Assembly (NCBI GenBank): GCA_041576815.1
Contig: JBFGKE010000018.1
Location: 1 to 64,000 of the forward strand
Source: SG8-38 sp041576815
GTDB taxonomy: Bacteria > Myxococcota_A > Polyangia > Polyangiales > Houyiibacteriaceae
Direction: 5' to 3'
Length of the DNA stretch: 64,000 nt
Both the position numbers and the translations under genes were made by a program. Below are positions 8,013 through 15,752 of the stretch, piece by piece; the stretch's first letter is position 1, and each line of letters begins with the position of its first letter. The notes under the pieces are model-generated. The model was not told the origin of the DNA. It did not search any database and saw only the letters and a program-made list of their open reading frames with translations.

Positions 8013-8501
8013 GTGGCCGAAGAGAAACCCCTTCCGCCCAAGCTCGACGTCGCGCGGTACCTGCTCGCGCAGGGCAGCCTGTTCGTGCATCTCGACCCGC
8101 GGAACGAGGCGGTGAGGGTGCCCGACTGGTATCGCACCGAGCCGCAGCTCGTGCTTCAAATCGGGTTCGACATGCCGGTGCCGATTCCCGATCTCCAGGT
8201 CGATGACGACGGCATCTACGGCACGCTTTCGTTCAATCGCTCGCCCTACACCTGCGTGGTCCAGTGGGACGCCGTCTTTGCGCTCGCGGGCGACGACGGC
8301 CGTGGAATGGTCTGGCCCGACTCGATGCCGCGCGAGATTTCGCAGGAAATCGAGCGCGAAGCGGGCAGGGAGCCGCCTCCCCCAGTGGTCGAGGAGCGCC
8401 CCTCACTCAGAGTGCTCCCGTCCGTCGACGACGCCGAGAAAAAACCGTCGACCCCCCCCAAGCCAGGCGAGCGCCCCGACTACTTGAAGGTAATTAAATA
8501 G
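8013..8501 (+). CDS. sspB: SspB-type ClpXP specificity-enhancing factor
   Basis: SspB is the adaptor that tethers ssrA-tagged and other substrates to ClpXP. The ~100-residue substrate-binding core is recognisable (KLDVARYLLAQGSLFVHLDP, then IGTLSF-like GTLSFNRSPYTCVVQWDAVFA). It is followed by a flexible acidic and Pro-rich tail. The last residues, RPDYLKVIK, match the position and character of the ClpX-docking motif that ends E. coli SspB. A second similar stretch, RPSLRVLP, sits at the start of the tail. GTG 8013 follows AAGGG. The stop codon lies on a palindromic repeat. Confidence 0.85.
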   Translation: MAEEKPLPPKLDVARYLLAQGSLFVHLDPRNEAVRVPDWYRTEPQLVLQIGFDMPVPIPDLQVDDDGIYGTLSFNRSPYTCVVQWDAVFALAGDDGRGMVWPDSMPREISQEIEREAGREPPPPVVEERPSLRVLPSVDDAEKKPSTPPKPGERPDYLKVIK

Positions 8502-8517
8502 GGGACAGTCCCCTTTT
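8501..8517. repeat. Palindromic repeat, copy 1 (GGGGACAGTCCCC plus T-run)
   Basis: A 13-base palindrome GGGGACAGTCCCC at 8501-8513 is followed by TTTT. Its first G is the last base of the sspB stop codon. It shares its core with the copies at 19210-19230 and 23233-23256 apart from the central ACAGT/ACTGT orientation. A short GC stem followed by Ts could act as a terminator. Confidence 0.75.
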
Positions 8518-8541
8518 CCGTAAGTTCGAGCGCCTAAAAAG

Positions 8542-8575
8542 TAACGGCCCGAAAGGGGGGGCTTTCGGGCCGTTA
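8542..8575. terminator. Strong hairpin terminator after sspB
   Basis: Perfect 14-bp arms (TAACGGCCCGAAAG at 8542-8555 and its complement at 8562-8575) enclose a loop of six G. The run of A at 8536-8540 on the left flank would be a U-run for transcripts coming from the right. On the plus strand the stem lies about 40 nt past the sspB stop. It probably terminates transcription in one or both directions. Confidence 0.7.
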
Positions 8576-8968
8576 GAGAGATGGCGACTTGGATGAAGTG
8601 GGGGGAAACAAGCCAAGTCGCCTGGTCTAACAGCACTACGGGGGACGTGGGGGGTACGTCTTCGCCGCAGCGCTTATGTCAGGCGATAGTAATGCTACAA
8701 TCGTGCCAACCGCGCAAGCTGATGAATCACGAATGATCTCATAGTGCTGGTGGCGGTCCCCTGATTGAACTCCGTTCAGATCTGAAAAATTTTTGAAGTT
8801 ATGAGTGTTTAACCCCTGAATTCAGCCCGATCGATCAAACAGGTTCGTCGAATTGTGCTCCGGATCACAAACGACACCTCCCAAGAATAACCCTTAAAGA
8901 TTAATTACAACTCTATACAAGCTGCACAGACGTAAGCGCACTCACTTTTCAATAGTGAAACAGATTTT
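8576..8968. other. Gene-less AT-rich intergenic region
   Basis: No open frame with the host's codon bias is present. The stretch from about 8690 is clearly richer in A/T than the rest of the window (for example around 8880-8930). It contains the left arm and interior of the 16-bp inverted-repeat pair at 8775-8790 and 8964-8979. A small inner repeat TCACT/AGTGA lies at about 8942-8957. Confidence 0.6.
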
Positions 8969-8979
8969 TCAGATCTGAA
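8775..8979. repeat. 16-bp inverted-repeat pair bounding an AT-rich segment
   Basis: TTCAGATCTGAAAAAT at 8775-8790 recurs exactly as its reverse complement at 8964-8979. Each arm also contains the self-complementary 12-mer TTCAGATCTGAA. The 205-bp unit could be a small non-autonomous insertion (MITE-like) or a pair of operator sites. I see no clear target-site duplication at its borders. The right arm encodes the last residues and stop of the histidine phosphatase gene. Confidence 0.7.
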
Positions 8980-9892
8980 TCGGCGGAAGACCATAGTCGA
9001 GCAACATGTCGTGGCGCGACGAGATCAACAGCAGGCTCGAGCCCCCGGCAGGGGGTGCCACGAACTTGAATTCATTGGTGGAAGCTGCGGCTGTCGCCTG
9101 GGCGACAGTTGCGATCTCGTCGGGGGTCCCTGATACCGACACCACCCCACCTGCACCCGTATTCCGTGCAGCTTTGATTTCAGAGTTGAAATCCGTTGTG
9201 GCTGTAGCACCGGATGGCGCATCTCCGCCTACGGAGGTCATGTGCACCACCACCTGGTCGGGTCTGGGCCTATAGGGCTGGCGGAGCTCCCCCGGGATGT
9301 GGCTGTCGTCGTTGTGAGCCACCAAGTGGACCTCCTCCCCTCGAAAAACGAGCGTGGTCCGGCCGGTGTTTCGCATTCGGCCCAGGGGCCACGGGAAGCG
9401 TTCGCGGGCCCCGAGCAGCCCGGAAAGCAGCGCGGCGATGATGCCGCCGTGCGTGAAGACCAGCGCCCTGCCGCCGCGGGGCATGCGCGCGCGGAGCTCG
9501 GCCAGCGACGCGTCGGCCCGCGCAAACACCTCGGGCCAGCTTTCACCGCCCCCGATGGCAAAGGGACGTCGCGCCTTCAGGGCTTCGATCTGCTCTGGAA
9601 ACCGCTCGACCACCTGGTCCATGGTGAGGCCCTCCCACTCGCCTACGTCGATCTCGCGCCAGGATCGTTGGAGCTCGACCTCGACGCCCGCTGCCCTGGC
9701 GGTGTCGGCGGCCCGGGTGAGGTCGGAGCTCAGCACGAGGTCGTACGACTCGGCGCCGAGGACGCGGCGCAACGCCGCTGTTTGTGCCCGGCCCGTCTCG
9801 CTCAGCGGCGAGTCGCCCTGGCCCTGCCAAACGTTGCGGGCGTTCGAGACCGACTGCGCGTGCCGGACTAGGCAGACCTCGAGCGTGCTCAT
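8969..9892 (-). CDS. Histidine phosphatase (phosphoglycerate-mutase-like) with C-terminal extension
   Basis: The first ~215 residues are a histidine phosphatase: the RHAQ catalytic motif lies at residues 10-13 (phospho-accepting His11), LSSDLTRAADTA follows, then the Glu in WREIDVGEWEGL, and the second catalytic His is in VFTHGG. Such enzymes act as broad phosphatases or cobalamin-type phosphatases. The start ATG 9892 overlaps the clpP stop by 4 nt, so the two are one operon. Residues 218-307 form an extra domain I do not recognise. Codons there (8972-9241) use many A/T third positions, unlike the rest of the gene. The last codons lie in an inverted repeat. Confidence 0.85.
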   Translation of the reverse strand: MSTLEVCLVRHAQSVSNARNVWQGQGDSPLSETGRAQTAALRRVLGAESYDLVLSSDLTRAADTARAAGVEVELQRSWREIDVGEWEGLTMDQVVERFPEQIEALKARRPFAIGGGESWPEVFARADASLAELRARMPRGGRALVFTHGGIIAALLSGLLGARERFPWPLGRMRNTGRTTLVFRGEEVHLVAHNDDSHIPGELRQPYRPRPDQVVVHMTSVGGDAPSGATATTDFNSEIKAARNTGAGGVVSVSGTPDEIATVAQATAAASTNEFKFVAPPAGGSSLLLISSRHDMLLDYGLPPIQI

Positions 9893-10512
9893 GCCGCAGG
9901 CGCGACTCCGGCCTCTTTGCGCGGCACGATCACGTCGTCGACGATGCCGTACTCCTTGGCCTCGAGCGCCGAAAGGAATTTGTCGCGCTCGGTGTCGTGA
10001 CGGACCTGCTCGACGTCTTGCCACGTGTGCCGCGCGAGGATTTCATTGAGCCGTTTCTTGGTGTTGAGGATTTCTTTCGCGTGGATCTCGATGTCCGACG
10101 CCTGCCCCTGGTAACCGCCGAGCGGCTGATGGATCATGATGCGGCTATGCGGCAGGGCGCGCCGAAGCCCCTTCGTGCCGGCTGCCAAGAGAAACGCGCC
10201 CATCGATGCGGCCTGCCCGAGGCATACGGTCGATACCGGGCAGCGGACGTAGCTCATGGTGTCGTAAATCGCGAGGCCCGACGACACCATGCCGCCGGGG
10301 CTATTGACGTAGAGAGTGATCTCTTTGTCGGCGTCTTCGCTCTCGAGATAAAGGAGCTGCGCGATCACCGCGTTGGCCACGAAGTCGTTGATCGGCGTGC
10401 CGAGGAAGATGATACGATCTTTGAGGAGGCGGCTGTAGATGTCCCAGGCGCGCTCGCCCCGGTGCGTTTCCTCGATGATCGTAATCGCTCGCGTCGCTGA
10501 ATCGTCGCTCAT
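9889..10512 (-). CDS. clpP: ATP-dependent Clp protease proteolytic subunit
   Basis: This is the serine peptidase that forms the tetradecameric degradation chamber used by ClpX and ClpA. The catalytic triad is visible: Ser103 in GQAASMGAF, His128 in SRIMIHQP and Asp177 in DTERDKF. The oxyanion-region motif YVNSPGG and the length of 207 aa are normal. It lies upstream of and overlaps the histidine phosphatase. Partner genes clpA (34.7 kb) and sspB (8.0 kb) are in the same window but not in the same operon; clpX is not present here. Confidence 0.96.
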   Translation of the reverse strand: MSDDSATRAITIIEETHRGERAWDIYSRLLKDRIIFLGTPINDFVANAVIAQLLYLESEDADKEITLYVNSPGGMVSSGLAIYDTMSYVRCPVSTVCLGQAASMGAFLLAAGTKGLRRALPHSRIMIHQPLGGYQGQASDIEIHAKEILNTKKRLNEILARHTWQDVEQVRHDTERDKFLSALEAKEYGIVDDVIVPRKEAGVAPAA

Positions 10513-10554
10513 GGGTGGAACCTAGTCCCTCCGCGCCGCCCTGCAATCGGGATT

Positions 10555-11739
10555 TTGAACCGATGGCTTCGGCGCTATGTTCCGAAGGTGCTCCCGTCCG
10601 CCCTCGACATGATGCGCCGGCTCATCGCCGCACCCTCGGTCAGCTCCCCTGACGCTCGCTTCGATCAGTCCAATCGTGGTGTCGTCGATCTCGTGGCCGA
10701 GTGGGCCTCCGAGCTCGGGCTCTCGGTTCGCATCGAGCCGCTTCCCAACGATGCGGAAAAGGTCAACCTCATCGCCCGCCTCGGGGAGGGCGAGGATGGT
10801 CTGGTGCTCTCGGGGCACACCGACACCGTCCCGTACGACGCAGAACGTTGGACCGACGATCCGTTCGAGCTGACCGAGCGCGACGGCAAGCTCTTCGGTC
10901 TCGGCACCGCCGACATGAAAGGTTTCTTTGCCGCTGCACTCGGTGCGATCGCCCGCTTCGAGCCCAGCGCGCTGAAGCGCCCGATTACGCTTCTCGGAAC
11001 AGCAGACGAGGAAAGCACCATGGCCGGCGCGCGGGCGCTCGCCGACGCGGGCGAGCAACTCGGACGGTACGCGATCATCGGCGAGCCCACCGGGCTGCGG
11101 CCGATCCGAAAACACAAGGGCGTCTTCTACGTCCGGATCACGATCGGGGGCCGGGCCGGACATGCGAGCAACCCCGCTCTGGGCGTAAACGCGATCGAAG
11201 GCATTCAGCGCGTCCTGCCCGCGCTCGAGTCCTGGCGGGATGCGATTGGAACGCGCCACCACGACGACGACTTCGAGGTGCCGGCGCCCACGCTCAACTT
11301 CGGGCGCATCGAGGGCGGCGACAGCCCAAACCGGATCTGTGCGGAGTGCACGCTCGACCTCGATATACGTTTCTTGCCCGGCATGGAGCGTGCGGCCGTA
11401 GCCGCCGAGCTTCGCGATGTAGTTGCTGCTGCGCTCGACGGTGGACAGTGGACGGTGGAGGTGCAGCCGACCGGAGGGTACGCGGATCCATTCGCGGGGC
11501 CGACGGACCGTGAGTATGCCGCGTCGGTCGAGGCCTTGTGCGGGTGTTCAGCCGGCACTGCGCTCTTCGGCACCGAGGCCCCGTATCTCGCTGAATTGGG
11601 GCTTCAGACGCTGGTGCTCGGCGCAGGCGACATCGCCGTTGCGCATCAGCCGGACGAATATGTCACCATGGCGGCTATCGAGCGTGCCACCGACGTGTAC
11701 GCCAAGCTGATCCAACGCTACTGCCTCGAGCCGTCATGA
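10555..11739 (+). CDS. argE: Acetylornithine deacetylase (M20 family)
   Basis: This M20 metallopeptidase-fold enzyme is predicted to remove the acetyl group from N-acetylornithine in arginine synthesis. Zinc-ligand motifs are in order: SGHTDTVPYD, GTADMKGF, the catalytic Glu in LLGTADEES, GEPTGLRP, and the final metal His in AHQPDEYV. The assignment to ArgE rather than DapE rests on these motifs and on the overlap (ATGA, 11736-11739) with argA. The frame opens with TTG 10555; GTG 10588 gives LPSALDMMRRLIAAPSVSS, closer to known ArgE starts, and may be the true start. Confidence 0.87.
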   Translation: MNRWLRRYVPKVLPSALDMMRRLIAAPSVSSPDARFDQSNRGVVDLVAEWASELGLSVRIEPLPNDAEKVNLIARLGEGEDGLVLSGHTDTVPYDAERWTDDPFELTERDGKLFGLGTADMKGFFAAALGAIARFEPSALKRPITLLGTADEESTMAGARALADAGEQLGRYAIIGEPTGLRPIRKHKGVFYVRITIGGRAGHASNPALGVNAIEGIQRVLPALESWRDAIGTRHHDDDFEVPAPTLNFGRIEGGDSPNRICAECTLDLDIRFLPGMERAAVAAELRDVVAAALDGGQWTVEVQPTGGYADPFAGPTDREYAASVEALCGCSAGTALFGTEAPYLAELGLQTLVLGAGDIAVAHQPDEYVTMAAIERATDVYAKLIQRYCLEPS

Positions 11740-13055
11740 GCCCCAAAGTCGACCCCTTCGTCCAGCACTTCCGCGCGAGCGCCCCGTACATCCATGCGCA
11801 CCGAGGGCGGACCTTCGTCGTCATGTTCGGCGGTGAAGCGGTCGCCTCGAAGGAGCTTCGGACCCTTCTTTACGACGTGGCGCTCCTTCACTCGCTGGGG
11901 GTTCGGCTCGTGCTCGTCGCCGGTGCGCGCCCGCAAATCGACGCGGCGCTTCTCCGTCGCGGCGAGAAGCCCCGGTTCGAGGGCGGCCTCCGCGTGACCG
12001 ATGATGTCGCGCTCGAGTGCGTGAAAGAGGCGGTGGGCGCGACTCGGGTCGAGCTCGAGGCGCTCCTTTCGATGGGCCTTCCGAATTCGCCGATGGCGGG
12101 GGCGCGGCTCCGGGTCGCCACGGGGAACTTCGTTATGGCGCAGCCCATTGGCGTCGTCGACGGCGTCGACTATCAGCACGCCGGCAAGCCGCGGCGTGTC
12201 GACGCCGAGGCGGTCGTGCAACGACTGAACGACGGCGCCATCGTGGTCTTGACGCCCATCGGCTACTCGGCGACGGGCGAGGCGTTCAACATCAGCAGTC
12301 ACGACGTCGCGGCGGCCGCGGCGACTGCACTCGGTGCCGACAAGCTCATTGGGCTTCTCGAAGGGCAGGGCGTGCTCGATGCGAGCGGCCTTCCGCCATC
12401 CCAGCTCACACCGGACGAAGCAGACGCGCTGTTGGGTACCGGGCAAGACCTCGGCCACGACGTCGAGCGCCACCTCGAAGCCGCCATTGCTGTGTGCCGA
12501 GGCGGAGTCCCGCGCGCCCATTTGGTCTCGCGTCAGAGCGATGGCGCGCTGCTGCGGGAGCTCTTCACTCGGGACGGCATCGGCACGATGGTCACCGCGG
12601 AGACGTTCGAGGGCGTGCGGCCCGCCGAGCCGGGCGACGTGGGCGGCCTCTTGGCGCTGCTCGAGCCGCTAGAAGAGCAAGGCATCCTCGTGAGGCGCTC
12701 GCGCGAGATGCTCGAGAACGACATCGATCGATTCACGGTGATCGAGCGCGACGGCATGGTCGTTGCCTGTGCGGCTTTGTACGCTTATCCCGCGGATGCA
12801 ATCGCGGAGCTCGCCTGCCTGGTCGTACATCCCGACTACCGAACCTCGGGGCGAGGCGATCAGCTGTTGAGCTACCTCGAGCGTCAGTGCGAGGCGAGCG
12901 GCCTGGCGCGTCTCTTCGTGCTCACGACGCAGACGTCGCACTGGTTCAGGGAGCGCGGTTTCGAGAGCTGCGCGCTCGACGATCTTCCGGCTTCGCGGCG
13001 AGGCCTCTACGATCAGCACCGGCGCTCCAAGGTGTTGCTGAAGTCGATCTCCTGA
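11736..13055 (+). CDS. argA: N-acetylglutamate synthase
   Basis: This is the first step of arginine biosynthesis: acetyl-CoA plus glutamate to N-acetylglutamate. The N-terminal ~290 residues are an amino-acid-kinase fold (VVMFGGEAVAS, LVLVAGARPQID) that usually binds arginine for feedback inhibition. The C-terminal ~150 residues are a GNAT acetyltransferase (VVACAALYAYP, CLVVHPDYRTSGRGDQLLSY). The length of 439 aa matches E. coli-type ArgA. The start overlaps the argE stop by 4 nt, which supports a two-gene arginine operon. Confidence 0.92.
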   Translation: MSPKVDPFVQHFRASAPYIHAHRGRTFVVMFGGEAVASKELRTLLYDVALLHSLGVRLVLVAGARPQIDAALLRRGEKPRFEGGLRVTDDVALECVKEAVGATRVELEALLSMGLPNSPMAGARLRVATGNFVMAQPIGVVDGVDYQHAGKPRRVDAEAVVQRLNDGAIVVLTPIGYSATGEAFNISSHDVAAAAATALGADKLIGLLEGQGVLDASGLPPSQLTPDEADALLGTGQDLGHDVERHLEAAIAVCRGGVPRAHLVSRQSDGALLRELFTRDGIGTMVTAETFEGVRPAEPGDVGGLLALLEPLEEQGILVRRSREMLENDIDRFTVIERDGMVVACAALYAYPADAIAELACLVVHPDYRTSGRGDQLLSYLERQCEASGLARLFVLTTQTSHWFRERGFESCALDDLPASRRGLYDQHRRSKVLLKSIS

Positions 13056-13173
13056 GACGCATCTGCGCCAAAGCACAGCGCTTTCCGTTGATGCTTGGAG
13101 TGGCGTGCGAATCGTGCTACTCGTCCCCGAATTCGCCTAAACGTCACTTGATTCGTCCTTGATACGGGACCCA

Positions 13174-15561
13174 ATGAAGCAGGCCGAGCTGAATCCACGC
13201 CCTGACGCGGACGCCCCTCCCGCAGATGCGGAAATGGAGAGCATCGTCGCGCAGGAGGAAAAGGTTCTCGCGCGCGTGCAGCGAACGGTCCAGGCGAAGC
13301 GTCCGACGCCGCGGGGGCAACTCGTGGACTACGACGCGGAGCTGATCGCTCTGCGTGACCAGATCCGGGAGGCGCGGCTCGAGGACATCCCGCCGTTGGT
13401 GGAGGAGATGGAGCGCCTTCAGCAGGTGGCCCATCGCCGAGCCAAGGTGACCGAGGGTGCGGTCGACGTGATGTCACCGTATTTCGGGCGAATGGTGCTC
13501 GAGGAAGACGAGCGCAAGCGGGAGATCCTCATCGGCCGGAGCACGTTTCTCGATGCGAAAACCGGGGTGCGCATCGTCGATTGGCGCGACGCCCCGGTGA
13601 GCCGCGTCTACTACCGCTACGAAGAGGGCGACGACTACGACGAAATCTTCGGGGACCGCGAGGTAGAAGGCGAGGTGCTGCTTCGCCGCAATCTATCGAT
13701 CACGACGGGGAAGCTCCGTCGCATCGGCTCACCGCAAGGCACCTTTCGACGCACCCGCGACGACGCGTGGCGGCGGGTTGCTGAGCAGGCGACCAAGCTG
13801 TCCGGCGGACAGGGCATGGCGCTTCGTCCCGAGTCGCACCACCGGCCCGGTCAGCTCGGCATCGGCGAGGAAGAGCTTCGCGAGGACAAGCACCTCTCCG
13901 AGATCACCGCCCTCATCGACCCCCGTCAGTTCGATTTGATCAGCCAGCCGACGTCGGGCCTCGTCGTGATTCAAGGCGGTGCGGGCAGTGGCAAGACCAC
14001 CATCGGTCTTCACCGCCTGGCGTACCTTGCCTTTCAGGATCCGCAGCGGTTCCGCTCGGACCACATGCTGGTCATCGTCTTCAACGATGCGTTGGTGCGG
14101 TACATCTCGAAGGTGCTGCCAGCGCTCGGTGTCGACGAAGTCCCGGTGCAGACGTTCGAGCGGTGGGCGGAAGCGCAGCGTCGGCAACACATCCCGAAGC
14201 TCACTACGCGCTATGTCGAGGACACGCCGACGCACGTCGTGCGCCTGAAGAAGCATCCGGCCATGCTGCGCGCCATCGACCAGTACGTCGCGGAGCTCGC
14301 CGAGCGCGTCGAAGCCGACATCCTCGATGAAGCCCGCAAGGTCGAAGGGGGCGCGGTCGTGTCGCGCGTCTGGCGTGGGGCGGCAAAGGAGCCGCTCGGG
14401 ATTCGCTTGGAGGTGCTCTCGCAGTGGCTACATGGGGGCGAGGACGACGCCTCGAGGGTGCCGCGCGGCGCTCGTCATGCGCTCGGCCGGATCGCGCAAC
14501 GCTGGGCGGCTCGCGCGGCGGACGTCGTCACGGCGTGGGCCGATCTAGTGACCGATCGACGGCGGCTCACCGACGCATTTGCGCGCTGGGCGCCCGACGC
14601 GCTGAGCGACAAGGAGATCGAGTGGACGCACTCGTGGTGCAGCCGGCATTCGACGCGCGTGCTCCTCGCCTACGAGGAATCGCTCGAGGAAGGAAGCGAC
14701 CCGGCGCCTCGAAGTCTCGGCGTCGACGGCATGGAAGATGACGAGCCTGCCGCGCTCGACCGCGAAGACGACGCGCTCTTGCTGCGGATCTACCAAACGA
14801 TGCGGGGGCCGCTCTCCTCGCGTCGTGCGGCGCTCGAGTACGAGCACATATTCGTCGACGAGGCGCAGGACATGAGCCCAGTCGAGCTGGCTGTCGTGCT
14901 CGACACGGCGACCCCGCAACAGAGCGTCACGCTCGCAGGCGACATCGCGCAGAAGCTTCACCTCGACAACGGCTTCACCGATTGGCGACACGTGCTCGCC
15001 GAGCTCAAGCTCGATCACATCGAAATCGAGCCGCTCAAGCTCGCGTACCGGTCGACGCACGAGATTCTCGAGTTTGCCACCGAAGTCCTCGGGCCGCTTC
15101 GAAACGAGGTGTCGGGCGAGGCGACGCGCTACGGCGCGCCGGTCGAGCTTTTCCAATTCGGGGGCAGCGGTGAGGCGGTGGGCTTCCTCTCCGAGTCGCT
15201 TCGCAAGCTGGTGGCCTCCGAGCCGCTCTCATCCGTCGCGGTCATCGCGCGCTACCCCGAGCAGGCGGACCTCTACTACAAGGGACTCCGTCACGGGGAA
15301 GTGCCGAACCTCCGCCGCATCGCCGAGCAGGACTTCCCGTTTCGGCCCGGGGTCGACGTGACGGACGTGCGGCAGGTGAAAGGTCTGGAGTTCGACTACG
15401 TGGTCATTGTGGAATGCAACACCTCGACTTTCCCTGCCGATAGCGAGACCAGGCACCTGCTTCACATCGCCGCGACGCGGGCGGCCCATCAGCTTTGGGT
15501 GTTTTCCACCGGGAACCCGTCGGTCCTGCTCCCCGACAGCTTGCTGCGCTCCTCGGACTGA
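13174..15561 (+). CDS. HelD-like UvrD/Rep superfamily 1 helicase
   Basis: An N-terminal helical arm (residues ~1-90) is followed by the HelD-type motif SPYFGRM and a region with WRDAPVSRVYYRYEEGDDY. The Walker A motif is GGAGSGKTT at about residues 267-275, Walker B/motif II is IFVDEAQDMSP, and the C-terminal SF1 motifs include VTDVRQVKGLEFDYVVIVE and HIAATRAAHQLW. HelD proteins bind RNA polymerase and recycle stalled complexes, so this is the likeliest role, although a DNA-helicase-IV-like role is possible. ATG 13174 has GGGA 5 nt upstream; a TTG lies at 13159. Confidence 0.85.
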   Translation: MKQAELNPRPDADAPPADAEMESIVAQEEKVLARVQRTVQAKRPTPRGQLVDYDAELIALRDQIREARLEDIPPLVEEMERLQQVAHRRAKVTEGAVDVMSPYFGRMVLEEDERKREILIGRSTFLDAKTGVRIVDWRDAPVSRVYYRYEEGDDYDEIFGDREVEGEVLLRRNLSITTGKLRRIGSPQGTFRRTRDDAWRRVAEQATKLSGGQGMALRPESHHRPGQLGIGEEELREDKHLSEITALIDPRQFDLISQPTSGLVVIQGGAGSGKTTIGLHRLAYLAFQDPQRFRSDHMLVIVFNDALVRYISKVLPALGVDEVPVQTFERWAEAQRRQHIPKLTTRYVEDTPTHVVRLKKHPAMLRAIDQYVAELAERVEADILDEARKVEGGAVVSRVWRGAAKEPLGIRLEVLSQWLHGGEDDASRVPRGARHALGRIAQRWAARAADVVTAWADLVTDRRRLTDAFARWAPDALSDKEIEWTHSWCSRHSTRVLLAYEESLEEGSDPAPRSLGVDGMEDDEPAALDREDDALLLRIYQTMRGPLSSRRAALEYEHIFVDEAQDMSPVELAVVLDTATPQQSVTLAGDIAQKLHLDNGFTDWRHVLAELKLDHIEIEPLKLAYRSTHEILEFATEVLGPLRNEVSGEATRYGAPVELFQFGGSGEAVGFLSESLRKLVASEPLSSVAVIARYPEQADLYYKGLRHGEVPNLRRIAEQDFPFRPGVDVTDVRQVKGLEFDYVVIVECNTSTFPADSETRHLLHIAATRAAHQLWVFSTGNPSVLLPDSLLRSSD

Positions 15562-15711
15562 CCCTCTAGGCCATCCATGCCTGGGAGTTGCAGTCCTCCG
15601 AAGGGTGTGTAAGATCTCTCTTATAGCGGCGGTTGCGGCCTACACCCGGGTTTCACCGTAGAACGAGCAACGGCGCCGCTAGGGGAACGAGACGCAACGC
15701 GCGTAGTCCTG

Positions 15712-15724
15712 TGTAGGTCCTACA
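15712..15724. promoter_or_regulatory. Palindrome upstream of the SNF2 gene
   Basis: TGTAGGTCCTACA is a perfect 6-bp inverted repeat around a central T, ending 28 nt before the ATG at 15753. Its position suits an operator or promoter-proximal site. The rest of the 191-nt gap (15562-15752) holds no gene. Confidence 0.35.
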
Positions 15725-15752
15725 AAGCCTCCGACCCAACACCATCTCGGTT

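Noticed and set aside
9006..9275. An 89-codon plus-strand frame opposite the phosphatase C-terminal extension
   Set aside because: It has no good ribosome binding site or recognisable domain. The minus frame is continuous with a well-supported enzyme, although neither frame has host-like codon use here.
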